Shown here: positions 30,389 to 39,100 of the stretch, in pieces | Position numbering within the stretch: the first letter of the stretch is position 1 | Layout of the letters: each line of letters begins with the position of its first letter | Assembly (NCBI RefSeq): GCF_002213415.1 | Contig: NZ_NJGU01000001.1 | Location: 1-64,000, forward strand | Length of the DNA stretch: 64,000 nt | Direction: 5' to 3' | DNA from: Herbaspirillum robiniae | GTDB taxonomy: Bacteria > Pseudomonadota > Gammaproteobacteria > Burkholderiales > Burkholderiaceae_D | Notes under the pieces: model-generated | Told to the model about the DNA's origin: nothing | Databases searched by the model: none | The model's input: only the letters and a program-made list of their open reading frames with translations | Program-made: the position numbers and the translations under genes

Positions 30389-32398
30389 ATGAGTGAAGAA
30401 GTACGCGCGCATGTATTGATCCTGGAAGACGACGAGGGATTGCTCGCGCTCGCCAGCCGGGTGCTGAAGAAACACGGACACCGCGTGACCACGGCCGCGG
30501 AGGCCGAGGCGGCGCGCGCGGCGGTGGCGCAGGATCCGCCGGACCTGCTGATCGTCGACTACAACCTGCAGGCGCTGGACACCGGCCTGGACTTCTTCCG
30601 CAGCCTGCGCGCAAGCGGCGTGGAGATTCCCGCCATCATGGTCTCGGGCGTATCGGACGAGCCGCGCATCATCGAGGCGCTGCGCGCCGGCGTGGCCGAC
30701 GTGCTGCCCAAGACCAGCGACTATCTCGACTATCTGCCGGAGGCGGTGGACCGGCTGCTCAACCAGTTGAAGCTGCAGCGCCAGGCCGAAGAGTCGGCGC
30801 GCATGGTGCAGCAGGAGCAGTACTACCGGATGGTGTCGGAGGCGATTCCGCACCTGGTCTGGTCGTGCCTGCCGGACGGCGAATTCGATTACCTCAGCAA
30901 GCAATGGCTGGAATACACCGGCGTCGAGCTGGCGCCCCAGCTCGGCCTGCGCTGGATCGACCTGGTGGTGCATCCGGATGATCGCGCCGCCACGCGCGAG
31001 AGCCTGCTGGAGGCGGTGCGCGAGGAGCGCACGCATATCCTGGCGAAGTTCCGCCTGCGCCGCCACGACGGCCAATACCGCTGGTTCACCTGCAACGGGT
31101 CGCCGCTGCTGTGCTCGGAAGGGCACGTGCAGAAATGGCTGGGCACCTGCACCGACATCGACGACCTCAAGCGTTCCGAACATGACCGCGAGCTGCTGCT
31201 GACGGCCGAGCGGGTCGCCCGCGCCGAGGCCGAACGCATGACGCGGGTGAAGGACGAGTTCGTCGCCACCCTCTCGCATGAACTGCGCACGCCGCTCAAC
31301 GCCATCATCGGCTGGACCCAGTACCTGCTGCGCGATCCGTCGGACGGCGCCAAGCTGGAAAAGGGCCTGCAGGTGATCGAGCGCAACGCCAAGCTGCAGG
31401 CGCAGATGGTGGAAGACCTGCTGGACATGAGCCGCATCCTGTCGGGAAAACTGCGCCTGGACGTGCAGCGGGTCGACATGGCCACGGTGATCGACGACGC
31501 CATCGCCTCGGTGCAGGCGGCGGCCGACGCCAAGGAGATCCGCCTGGTCGCGGTGCTGGGCTCGGCCGGCATCATCCACGGCGATCCTTCGCGGCTGCAG
31601 CAGGTGGTCTGGAACCTGCTGATGAACGCCATCAAGTTCACCCCCAAGCAGGGGCGCGTGTCGGTTTCGCTGCGCAAGACCGGCAGCGAGGTGGAGCTGG
31701 AAATCTCCGACAACGGCCAGGGGATCAAGCCGGAATTCCTGGGCAGCGTGTTCGATCGCTTCAGCCAGGAAGACGCCAGCCTGAGCCGCGCGGCCAACGG
31801 CCTCGGCCTGGGGCTGTCGATCACGCGCCAGCTGGTCGAGCTGCACGGCGGCAGCGTGCGCGCGGCCAGCGAAGGGCAGGGGCAGGGCGCCAGTTTCTAT
31901 GTCAGCCTGCCGCTGGCGGCGGTGCAGGACGAGAGCGCCGGCGCGGTGTTCCTGCGGGAGACGGAGCCCGAGATCGAGCCCGAACTGTCGGGGCTGCATG
32001 TGCTGCTGGTGGAGGACGAGGTCGATGCGCGCGAGCTGGTGCAGCGCATCCTGGAAGAGCGCGGCGCCACCGTGGATGCGGTGGGCAGCGCCGACGAGGC
32101 GCTGGATGCCTTCCGCCATATGCGGCCCAACGTCATCGTCAGCGACATCGGCCTGCCGGGCCAGGATGGTTACGAGTTCATGCGCAGCGTGCGCGCGCTG
32201 GAAAGCAGCCAGGCCAGCGGTGCGCCGATGACGCCGGCGGCGGCGCTGACCGCGCTGGCCCGCACCGAGGATCGCAGGCGGGCCCTGATGGCAGGCTTCC
32301 AGGCCCACATCGCCAAGCCGGTCGATCCGCTGGAGCTGCTGTTCCTGATCGCCTCGTTGTCGGGACGCACCGGCAGCCGCTCGCGGCTGATCAACTGA
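30389..32398 (+). CDS. Hybrid histidine kinase, REC-PAS-HisKA-HATPase-REC
   Basis: This soluble 669-residue protein has an N-terminal receiver (5-120, Asp57 in LLIVDYNL), a PAS/PAC domain (about 145-265, HPDDRAATRE and WLGTCTDIDDLKRSE), HisKA with His297 (LSHELRTPLNAIIGW), HATPase (DNGQGIKPEF, GLGLGLSITRQLVELHGG) and a C-terminal receiver (Asp586 in VIVSDIGLPG). It starts one base after the response regulator stop, so kinase, regulator and hybrid kinase form one transcription unit and perhaps a phosphorelay. A strong bidirectional terminator follows. Confidence 0.9.
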   Translation: MSEEVRAHVLILEDDEGLLALASRVLKKHGHRVTTAAEAEAARAAVAQDPPDLLIVDYNLQALDTGLDFFRSLRASGVEIPAIMVSGVSDEPRIIEALRAGVADVLPKTSDYLDYLPEAVDRLLNQLKLQRQAEESARMVQQEQYYRMVSEAIPHLVWSCLPDGEFDYLSKQWLEYTGVELAPQLGLRWIDLVVHPDDRAATRESLLEAVREERTHILAKFRLRRHDGQYRWFTCNGSPLLCSEGHVQKWLGTCTDIDDLKRSEHDRELLLTAERVARAEAERMTRVKDEFVATLSHELRTPLNAIIGWTQYLLRDPSDGAKLEKGLQVIERNAKLQAQMVEDLLDMSRILSGKLRLDVQRVDMATVIDDAIASVQAAADAKEIRLVAVLGSAGIIHGDPSRLQQVVWNLLMNAIKFTPKQGRVSVSLRKTGSEVELEISDNGQGIKPEFLGSVFDRFSQEDASLSRAANGLGLGLSITRQLVELHGGSVRAASEGQGQGASFYVSLPLAAVQDESAGAVFLRETEPEIEPELSGLHVLLVEDEVDARELVQRILEERGATVDAVGSADEALDAFRHMRPNVIVSDIGLPGQDGYEFMRSVRALESSQASGAPMTPAAALTALARTEDRRRALMAGFQAHIAKPVDPLELLFLIASLSGRTGSRSRLIN

Positions 32399-32430
32399 GC
32401 AATGACATGTCGGTGAGGTGATCGCGCACC

Positions 32431-32466
32431 CAAGAAAAAGCCCGCTTCACGGCGGGCTTTTTCTTG
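32431..32466. terminator. Bidirectional rho-independent terminator
   Basis: A perfect 15-bp stem pairs 32431-32445 with 32452-32466 around a 6-base loop. AAAAAG and CTTTTT at the stem ends give U-runs on both strands, serving the hybrid kinase gene (plus) and the bacteriophytochrome gene (minus), which converge here. Confidence 0.92.
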
Positions 32467-32483
32467 CGCGGTCGATGCCGGGC

Positions 32484-34697
32484 TCAGCGTTCGTTGGGCT
32501 CGGCCAGCGGCAGGCTTACGGTGAAGGTGATGATGCCGTTCTCGCAGTCGACGGCGATCTTCCCGCCGTGGCCGTTGACGATCTCGCTGACGATGTACAG
32601 CCCCAGGCCCAGGCCTCGGCTGTTGCGCTGGTTGCCCAGGGATTCCTTCTTGTAGGGCTTGAACAGGTTGTTGCGCACATGCAGCGGGATCGGCGTGCCG
32701 TGGTTCGATACCGAGATGGTCAGCATGTCCTCGCGGCGGAACGCGATGATGGTGGCCGGCTTGCCGATCTCGCCGTGATGGCGGGTGTTGGAAAGCAGGT
32801 TGGAAATCACCTGGCTGATGCGGTCGCTGTCCAGGTCGAGCTCGCCGCAGTCTTCCGCCTCGAGGATGATCTCGCTGTCGGGATAGGCGGTCCGGGCTTC
32901 GCTGACGATTTCCGAGATCATCTTGTGCAGGTCGGTCTTGCGGCGCTGGATGTCCAGCCCCAGCCCGCTTTGCAGCCGGCTGATGTCCAGCACCTGCGAG
33001 ATCAGCCGGTGCATGCGGCTGCTCGAGGACGAAATGCGTTTGCTGAGGTTGGAGCTGGATGGCGATTGCTCGCGCACCTCGATCATGCGCGCGGCCATCA
33101 TGATGGCCTGCAGCGGATCGCGCAGGTCGTGGCCCAGCGTGGCCAGCAGGGTCTCGCGCGCACGCTTGACCATGTTCTCGTTGGACAGCGCGACTTCCTG
33201 CAGGTCCAGCCGCAGTTGCGCGGCCACTTCAAGTTGCGTCTTTTCCCACGGCAGGCTCTTGCCGCGCACGGTTTCCTTCCACACCGAGAAGGAGCCGCGC
33301 GGCGTCAGGCGCGGACCGAGCGGGCCGATGGTGTATTTCTTCTCCGGGTTGCCGCCCCAGCGGACGTCTTCCACCTGCTCGCTGCGGAACCAGAAGGCAT
33401 AGCCGTTCTGCTCGCGGTAGAAGCGGATCGCCAGCACGCCGCACACGTCGCCCAGCGCCGACTTCAGGTCGGGCACGTCGGCGCCCAGCGAGCTGGTGTA
33501 GAAGATGTCGCCGCTCTCGTTTTCGTTGAGCCAGTTCACCAGCGCATTGACGCCCTCGCGCGGGGGCGCCTTGCCGAAGGTCTGGGTCTTGCGGTCCAGC
33601 GAGATGGCGCCGCCGTGGCTGTTCATCAGGCGCAGGAAGCCGTGATGGTCGGCCGACAGCGACAGCACGATGTCTTCGCGGTCGGTCACCTGGGCCACGA
33701 TCTCGCGGCGCAGGGAGGCCGAGTGCTCCAGCGCGCGCGTGCGCTCACCGTTGAGGTTGCGCTCGACCAGCGTGCTCACCACCTGCGACAGCAATTGGCA
33801 GGACATGCGCACCGCATGCGGCACCAGGTGCGGCGTCATGTGGTGGCAGGCGATCAGTCCCCAGAGGCGGTCGCCGATGACGATGGACAGGCTCATCGAG
33901 GCGCCCACGCCCATGTTGCTCAGGTATTCGATGTGCACCGGCGAGACGCTGCGCAGCATGCTGTGCGAGAGGTCCAGCGGGCGGCCGGTGAGGGGATTGT
34001 GGTCGGGTTCGATCGGCACCGGCCGGTAGCCGACGTCGGCGATCAGGCGGATCGGGTTGATCACGTACAGGCGGCGCGCCTGCGCCGGGATGTCGCTGGC
34101 CGGATAGCGCTGGCCGAGGAAGGGTTCGAGGTCCGGCCGCCGGTGTTCGGCCACCACCTCGCCGCTGTCGTCGTGCAGGAAGCGATAGGCCATCACGCGG
34201 TCGAAGCCGGTGATGCGGGCGATCTCGTCCACCGCCAGCGTCAGCAGGTCTTCCACGCCTTGCTGGCGCTGGATGCGCTGGATCGCCTGGTGCGCGGCGA
34301 GCGCGAAGGAGTCGAGGCCGATGGCGTCGGGCGGGCGCTTTTCGAACTCGGCCACCAGCACGCCCTCGGACTTGTGCGTGACGACGTCGAACGGCCCCGA
34401 GGCCAGCGTCACCAGCTTCGAATCGATATAGCCGTGGCGGTCTTCCAGCGCGGCATGGATGGCGCTGCGCGCATCGGCGTTGAGGTGGCGCTCGTCCAGC
34501 GCCTGTCCGACCGCGGGCAGCGGGCCGAGAAGGTCGGTGGCGTTGCGGCTGGCGCCGGCCAGCGCGCCATCGGGGGAGAAGGTCAGCAGCGCGCCGTGCG
34601 ACTGGATGGAGCCGGGAATGTGGATCGGTTCGTGATCACAGTTGCTGAGGTCGACGTGGCGCTTGCGGCGTTCGCTCTGGTAATACGGATTGCTCAT
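32484..34697 (-). CDS. bphP: Bacteriophytochrome histidine kinase
   Basis: This 737-residue red/far-red photoreceptor kinase shows the order PAS-GAF-PHY-HisKA-HATPase. The biliverdin-attachment cysteine is Cys20 in NCDHEPIHIPGSIQSHG. The GAF domain (about 145-310) contains YPASDIPAQARRLY and the chromophore-pocket CHHMTPHLVPHAVR; the PHY tongue includes WGGNPEKKY. The phospho-acceptor is His523 (LGHDLRDPLQAIM). The start at 34697 precedes the usual short N-terminus; the frame is open to 34898 but that part is not phytochrome-like. No heme oxygenase (bphO) is adjacent, so biliverdin must come from elsewhere. It converges on the kinase-regulator-hybrid unit. Confidence 0.95.
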   Translation of the reverse strand: MSNPYYQSERRKRHVDLSNCDHEPIHIPGSIQSHGALLTFSPDGALAGASRNATDLLGPLPAVGQALDERHLNADARSAIHAALEDRHGYIDSKLVTLASGPFDVVTHKSEGVLVAEFEKRPPDAIGLDSFALAAHQAIQRIQRQQGVEDLLTLAVDEIARITGFDRVMAYRFLHDDSGEVVAEHRRPDLEPFLGQRYPASDIPAQARRLYVINPIRLIADVGYRPVPIEPDHNPLTGRPLDLSHSMLRSVSPVHIEYLSNMGVGASMSLSIVIGDRLWGLIACHHMTPHLVPHAVRMSCQLLSQVVSTLVERNLNGERTRALEHSASLRREIVAQVTDREDIVLSLSADHHGFLRLMNSHGGAISLDRKTQTFGKAPPREGVNALVNWLNENESGDIFYTSSLGADVPDLKSALGDVCGVLAIRFYREQNGYAFWFRSEQVEDVRWGGNPEKKYTIGPLGPRLTPRGSFSVWKETVRGKSLPWEKTQLEVAAQLRLDLQEVALSNENMVKRARETLLATLGHDLRDPLQAIMMAARMIEVREQSPSSSNLSKRISSSSSRMHRLISQVLDISRLQSGLGLDIQRRKTDLHKMISEIVSEARTAYPDSEIILEAEDCGELDLDSDRISQVISNLLSNTRHHGEIGKPATIIAFRREDMLTISVSNHGTPIPLHVRNNLFKPYKKESLGNQRNSRGLGLGLYIVSEIVNGHGGKIAVDCENGIITFTVSLPLAEPNER

Positions 34698-34984
34698 GCT
34701 GCGCTTCCTTCCCGAACCCCGGCGGAGGAGGTCGTCGTCGCCATGCCGCCGGCAAGGTGTGCCGCGGCCACGCCGGTGTGTGCGTGTGCAAGGAGGTCCT
34801 TGCCTTGGACTGGAGGACGCGCCTTGTGTGCTCCGGCGGATTCGCTGGTCATGGAGTGCTTGTCTTTTGGAAAAAAAGATTATAGGTGCGAGAGGCAAAT
34901 CGATGTGAGGTAATTGCCAATTAATTTCAAGAAACTGAGAAGCGATCCGGGCAGTATCGCTAGCGCGCGGGAACTTCCTTTTTG
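34698..34984. other. Upstream region of bphP
   Basis: The stretch contains a GCAAGGA-N2-TCCTTGC palindrome at 34788-34803 about 90 bases before bphP, which could be an operator, and an A-rich run near 34870. No coding frame is supported. Confidence 0.4.
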
Positions 34985-35041
34985 TCCTACAAGGAAATAC
35001 GGCAGCGTCCGATATGACTCATCAATGCCACATCCTATGAT
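34985..35041 (+). promoter_or_regulatory. Candidate activator-dependent promoter of two small genes (motif copy B)
   Basis: TCCTAC (34985-34990), 17 bases, TCCGAT (35008-35013), 22 bases, then TATGAT (35036-35041) followed by CGTCA. This is the best copy of the motif. The predicted leader to the gene at 35258 is about 210 bases. Confidence 0.65.
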
Positions 35042-35257
35042 CGTCAGGCTTGCAAAAAGATCGCCGTGAGACAACGGCGAGCCGTCAATTTGACGTGCGT
35101 AGAACGAACTTGCAGACGTGATTGGCTCAAGATGTTTTGGGGCAATATCGCGTCGAAATTCCGTTCAAACAAAGTCCGCCTAAACGATGGAGTTTGGCTA
35201 AAATAAAAATCGTCGGCGACCGCGGGCGCATCGAAAACGCATTCGGGAGTGAGGACT

Positions 35258-35431
35258 ATGCTGTCGATGAAACACAAGGAAAAAATCGATCGCAGCTTCG
35301 ACGGATCCACCAACCTGGTGGACCGCTGGAAGCAGGAGCGGGAATTGCGGCGCGCCGCAGACGAATCCGGCAAACGCATTGCCAAGGATGGCCGCCGCGA
35401 GGAGCGCAGCCGGCCAGTTTTGGAACTTTGA
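35258..35431 (+). CDS. Small charged hypothetical protein, 57 residues
   Basis: The protein is rich in lysine, arginine, glutamate and aspartate (MLSMKHKEKIDRSFDGST start) with no signal peptide or membrane helix. GGGAG lies 8 bases before the ATG; a GTG at 35249 and ATG at 35267 are alternatives. I recognise no family. It lies 12 bases before the next gene and both follow motif copy B, so they are probably one transcription unit. Confidence 0.6.
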   Translation: MLSMKHKEKIDRSFDGSTNLVDRWKQERELRRAADESGKRIAKDGRREERSRPVLEL

Positions 35432-35443
35432 CGAGGTAGCATC

Positions 35444-35833
35444 ATGGATAAGTCCGATACCGCACATTCGTCCGAGGGCAGCAGCATTTCCATCCAGCAG
35501 GGCGACTGGGATGCCTATCGCAGCCACATCGACAACCACGCGGCGCCGCTGCCCGGCTCGCACAGGCCGGTCGACGAGGGCGAGGAAGACAACCGCGTCG
35601 ACCTCGGCGAACCGCCCAGCGATTCCTCCGGCCAGCCGCTCAACGGCGAGGACGACATCCTCGCCTATCGCCGCCAGTGCGCGCGCGCCTACATCGGCAT
35701 GAACGGCCGCCTGGGCGGACGCGCATATCACGCCAACGAGCCGGTGATCCTCACGCAGGAGGCCGTCAATGAGCTGGCCGAGCTCAATCGCATCCTGCGG
35801 GAAGAACGCCTGCAAAAAAAGAAGACCCGCTGA
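35444..35833 (+). CDS. Hypothetical acidic hydrophilic protein, 129 residues
   Basis: The N-terminal 70 residues are acidic and probably disordered (EDNRVDLGEPPSDSSGQPL). The C-terminal 55 residues form a more ordered part containing RRQCARAYIGMNGRLGGRAY and a charged helix ending RILREERLQKKKTR. There is no signal peptide or known domain. It is translated just downstream of the 57-residue gene. A minus-strand copy of the TCCTAC motif (35855-35883) points into its 3-prime end, raising the possibility of antisense transcription. Confidence 0.7.
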   Translation: MDKSDTAHSSEGSSISIQQGDWDAYRSHIDNHAAPLPGSHRPVDEGEEDNRVDLGEPPSDSSGQPLNGEDDILAYRRQCARAYIGMNGRLGGRAYHANEPVILTQEAVNELAELNRILREERLQKKKTR

Positions 35834-35854
35834 TTTCCTGCGTGCCGCGCGCAT

Positions 35855-35883
35855 GTCGGATGAGTGCTCAAAGCCTTGTAGGA
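35855..35883 (-). promoter_or_regulatory. TCCTAC-N17-TCCGAC motif without a -10 (motif copy D)
   Basis: On the minus strand TCCTAC (35883-35878) and TCCGAC (35860-35855) are again exactly 17 bases apart, with the same upstream AACTTCCT. No -10-like hexamer stands at the expected place and no minus-strand gene follows. It may be a decayed promoter, a pure binding site, or an antisense start. Confidence 0.4.
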
Positions 35884-36158
35884 CAACAGGAAGTTGCCCG
35901 CAAAGCCTTTTCGCACAAGGCTTTGCGCGGTGCTAGGCGCTGCCGGCGGCGATGCGGCCGGGCGTTCGGAGACAGCGCCCTTCCCGTATAATCGAGCGAA
36001 TATTTTGAGATGCCGCGCCGCCGCGTATGCGGGCCGGGCCGGCGGGGGAAAGCGGCGTCGCGCGACTGCCGGGCGCATCGAAACAATCACACCGCAATGC
36101 GCCGGGTGGCGAGACGTCGTCGACAAGACCTTGGTGCTTACAGGTACGTTTTCACGAC
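35884..36158 (+). other. Leader region of the large hybrid kinase gene
   Basis: TATAAT at 35987-35992 is the best -10 candidate, about 165 bases before the start codon; the -35 region (TTCGGA at 35965) is poor. Nothing else is clear. Confidence 0.4.
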
Positions 36159-39100
36159 ATGGCAGAAATCACATGGTTGCGCGGCGGCGGTCTGGCCGGC
36201 CGGATCGTTTCCGCATCCGACTGGACTTCCAGCGCGCTCGGCGCGCCCGCGGACTGGTCGCCGACCCTGCGCACCGCGCTCAACATCGCGCTGCATTCGC
36301 CGTCGCCGGTCCTGCTGGTGTGGGGCGAGGCGCGCAGCATGCTTTACAACGACGCGTTCGCCACCTGTATCGGCGATCGCCATCCGGCCGCCTTCGGCGC
36401 GCCGCTTGCCGAAGTGTCGTTCTGGCCCGCCATCCGCGCGGCGCATGACGCCGCCATCGAAGCCTGCTTCGGCGGCCGCCAGCAATTGCTGGAAGACCAG
36501 AACGTGGCGCTGCCGGCCGGCACCGCGCAGTCGGATGCCTGGTTCGATTTTTCCTATGTGCCGGTATTCTCCGCCAACGGTTCGGACATCGAGGGCGTGA
36601 TGTGCTCCATCATCGACTCCTCGCGCCTGCCGCGCGTCGGACGTCGCCTGCCGCCGGATGCGCAGCGCATGCACATGATCAACCGCGAACTGACGGTCGA
36701 ACTCGACAATGCCCAGCAGGCCCACCGCGAGCTGACCGCGGAGACGCGCTTCCTGCGCGAGCTGCTGGAGCAGTCGCCCAGTTTCATGGCCGTGGTGCGC
36801 GGGCCGGATCATGTGTTTGAAATGGTCAACGGCGCCTACTTCAAGCTGTTCGGCGATCGCCCGGTGATCGGCCTGCCGGCGCGCGAGGCCTTGCCGCAGC
36901 TGCTGGACGAGGACCTGTTCCAGCAGCTGGACCGGGTCCGCCGCACCGGCCAGACCTACAACGCGCACGGCGCCAGGCTGTTCCTCAAGCGCAGCGCCGG
37001 CGGCCAGTTCGCCGAGGTGGTGCTGGACTTCGTGTTCCAGCCGATGTTCTGCGCCGAGGGCAAGGTCGACGGCATCTTCATCGAAGGTTTCGACATCACC
37101 GAGCGCTTCGCCGCCGAGGAGCGCCTGCGCATCGCCGACAGCGCCGGCGGGATCGGCATCTTCGAGTGGTTCCCGGAGTCCGGCAAGCTGCTGGTGTCGG
37201 ACCGCTTCCGTCAGTTGTGGGGCCTGCCGCCGCGCGGCGAGGTGACGGCCGACGAGCTGGTGGCCATGATCGACGAGGAGCATCGCCCGCAGCTGGGCGT
37301 GGCGACCATCAAGGAGCAGGACCGCAAGAACCCGCTCGAATACACCGAATATCACATCACCCGCCCCGACGGGCAGAAGCGCTGGCTGGCCCGCAAGGGC
37401 GAGGTGGTGCGCGACGATCCGCGTACCGCCCGGCGCTATGTCGGGGTGGTGTTCGACGTCACCGCGCGCAAGCTGATGGAGCAGGCGCTGGCGGCGTCCG
37501 AGACCAGCGTGCGCGCCAACAACGCCTTCGTGCGACAGCTGCTGGACTCGACCGACCAGGGCTTCTATTCGATCGACCGCGAGGGTCGGGTCACGCTGTG
37601 CAACGCGGCCTTCATCCGCATGCTGGGCTTCCAGAACGAGAAGGACGTGCTCGGTCGCTCCATGCACGAAGTGATCCAGCATTCGCATCCCGACGGCAGC
37701 CCCTATGCGCTGGCCGACAGCCCGGTCTACCGCGCGGCGCGCGACGGCGTCAGCGCGCATGTGGACGGCGAGGTCTTCTTCCGTGCCGACGGCAGCAGCT
37801 TCCCGGTGCAATACCAGGCGCATCCGGTCTGGCAGGACGGCGTGCTGCAAGGCGCGCTGTGCACCTTCGTCGACCTCACCGAACGGCGCCGCGGCATGCA
37901 GGCGCTGTTGTGGAGCGAGAACCGCCTGACCGCGATCTTCAACCAGGCCTCGGTGTGCTTCTCCGAACTCGACCTGCAGGGCCGCTACCTGCGCGTGAAC
38001 GACGCGCTGTGCCGGATGCTGTGCCGTACCGAAGACGAGTTGCTGCTGATGACGCTGGCGGATGTCACCCACCCGGACGACGTGCCGATCAACATGTCGA
38101 TGTTCAACCGCTGCATCGAGGACGGCAAGTCGTTCACGCTGGAGAAGCGCTATGTGCGCCCGGACAATTCCACGTTCTGGGTCTCCAGCAACATCAGCCG
38201 CATCGTCGATGCCGAAGGCCGTCCGCAGGCGATGATCGCGGTGTCCACCGACATCACTGAACGCCGCCGCGCCGAAGAAGCCCTGCGTGAGCTCAACGAC
38301 ACCCTGGAGCAGCGCGTGGTCGAGGAAATCCTCGAGCGCAGCCGCGCCGAGGCCGCGCTGGGCCAGATGCAGAAGATGGAAGCGGTGGGCCAGCTCACCG
38401 GCGGCGTGGCGCACGACTTCAACAACGTGCTGCAGATCATCGGTGGCAACCTGCAGCTGCTGCAGTCCGATCCGACGCTGGAGGACAAGAGCCGTCAGCG
38501 CGTGAAGATCGCCATCGCCGCGGTGGACCGCGGCGCCAAGCTGTCCTCGCAACTGCTGGCCTTCGCCCGTCGCCAGCCGCTGCAGCCGCGCAGCATCAAC
38601 CTGGAGCGCGTGGTGCAGAACATGGACGACCTGCTGCGCCGCGCGGTGGGCGAGACCATCGAGATCTCCACCGTCATCGGCCGCGGGCTCTGGAACACCA
38701 TGCTCGACCCCAACCAGGTCGAGAACCTGATCATCAACACCGCCATCAATGCGCGCGACGCCATGCCCAACGGCGGCCGGCTGACGCTGCAGGTCGAGAA
38801 CGTGCAGCTGACGGATCCCTATTTCCTGTCGCAGGCCGACCTGGCGCCGGGCGAGTACGTGCAGCTGTCGATCTCCGACAACGGCTACGGCATGTCGCCG
38901 GAGGTGCGCGAGCGCGCCTTCGAACCCTTCTTCACGACCAAGAAGGAAGGCGAGGGCACCGGGCTGGGGCTGTCGATGGCCTACGGTTTCGTCAAGCAGA
39001 GCAAGGGCCACATCAGTATCCACAGCGAGACCGGGCGCGGCACCACGATCCGCATCTACTTCCCCCGTTCGCGCGAGGAAGAGGTGGCGATCGAAGACAA

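Noticed and set aside
35198-35854. Minus-strand frame that motif copy D might drive
   Set aside because: Its start would overlap the motif itself, and its sequence is a shadow of the two small plus-strand genes.
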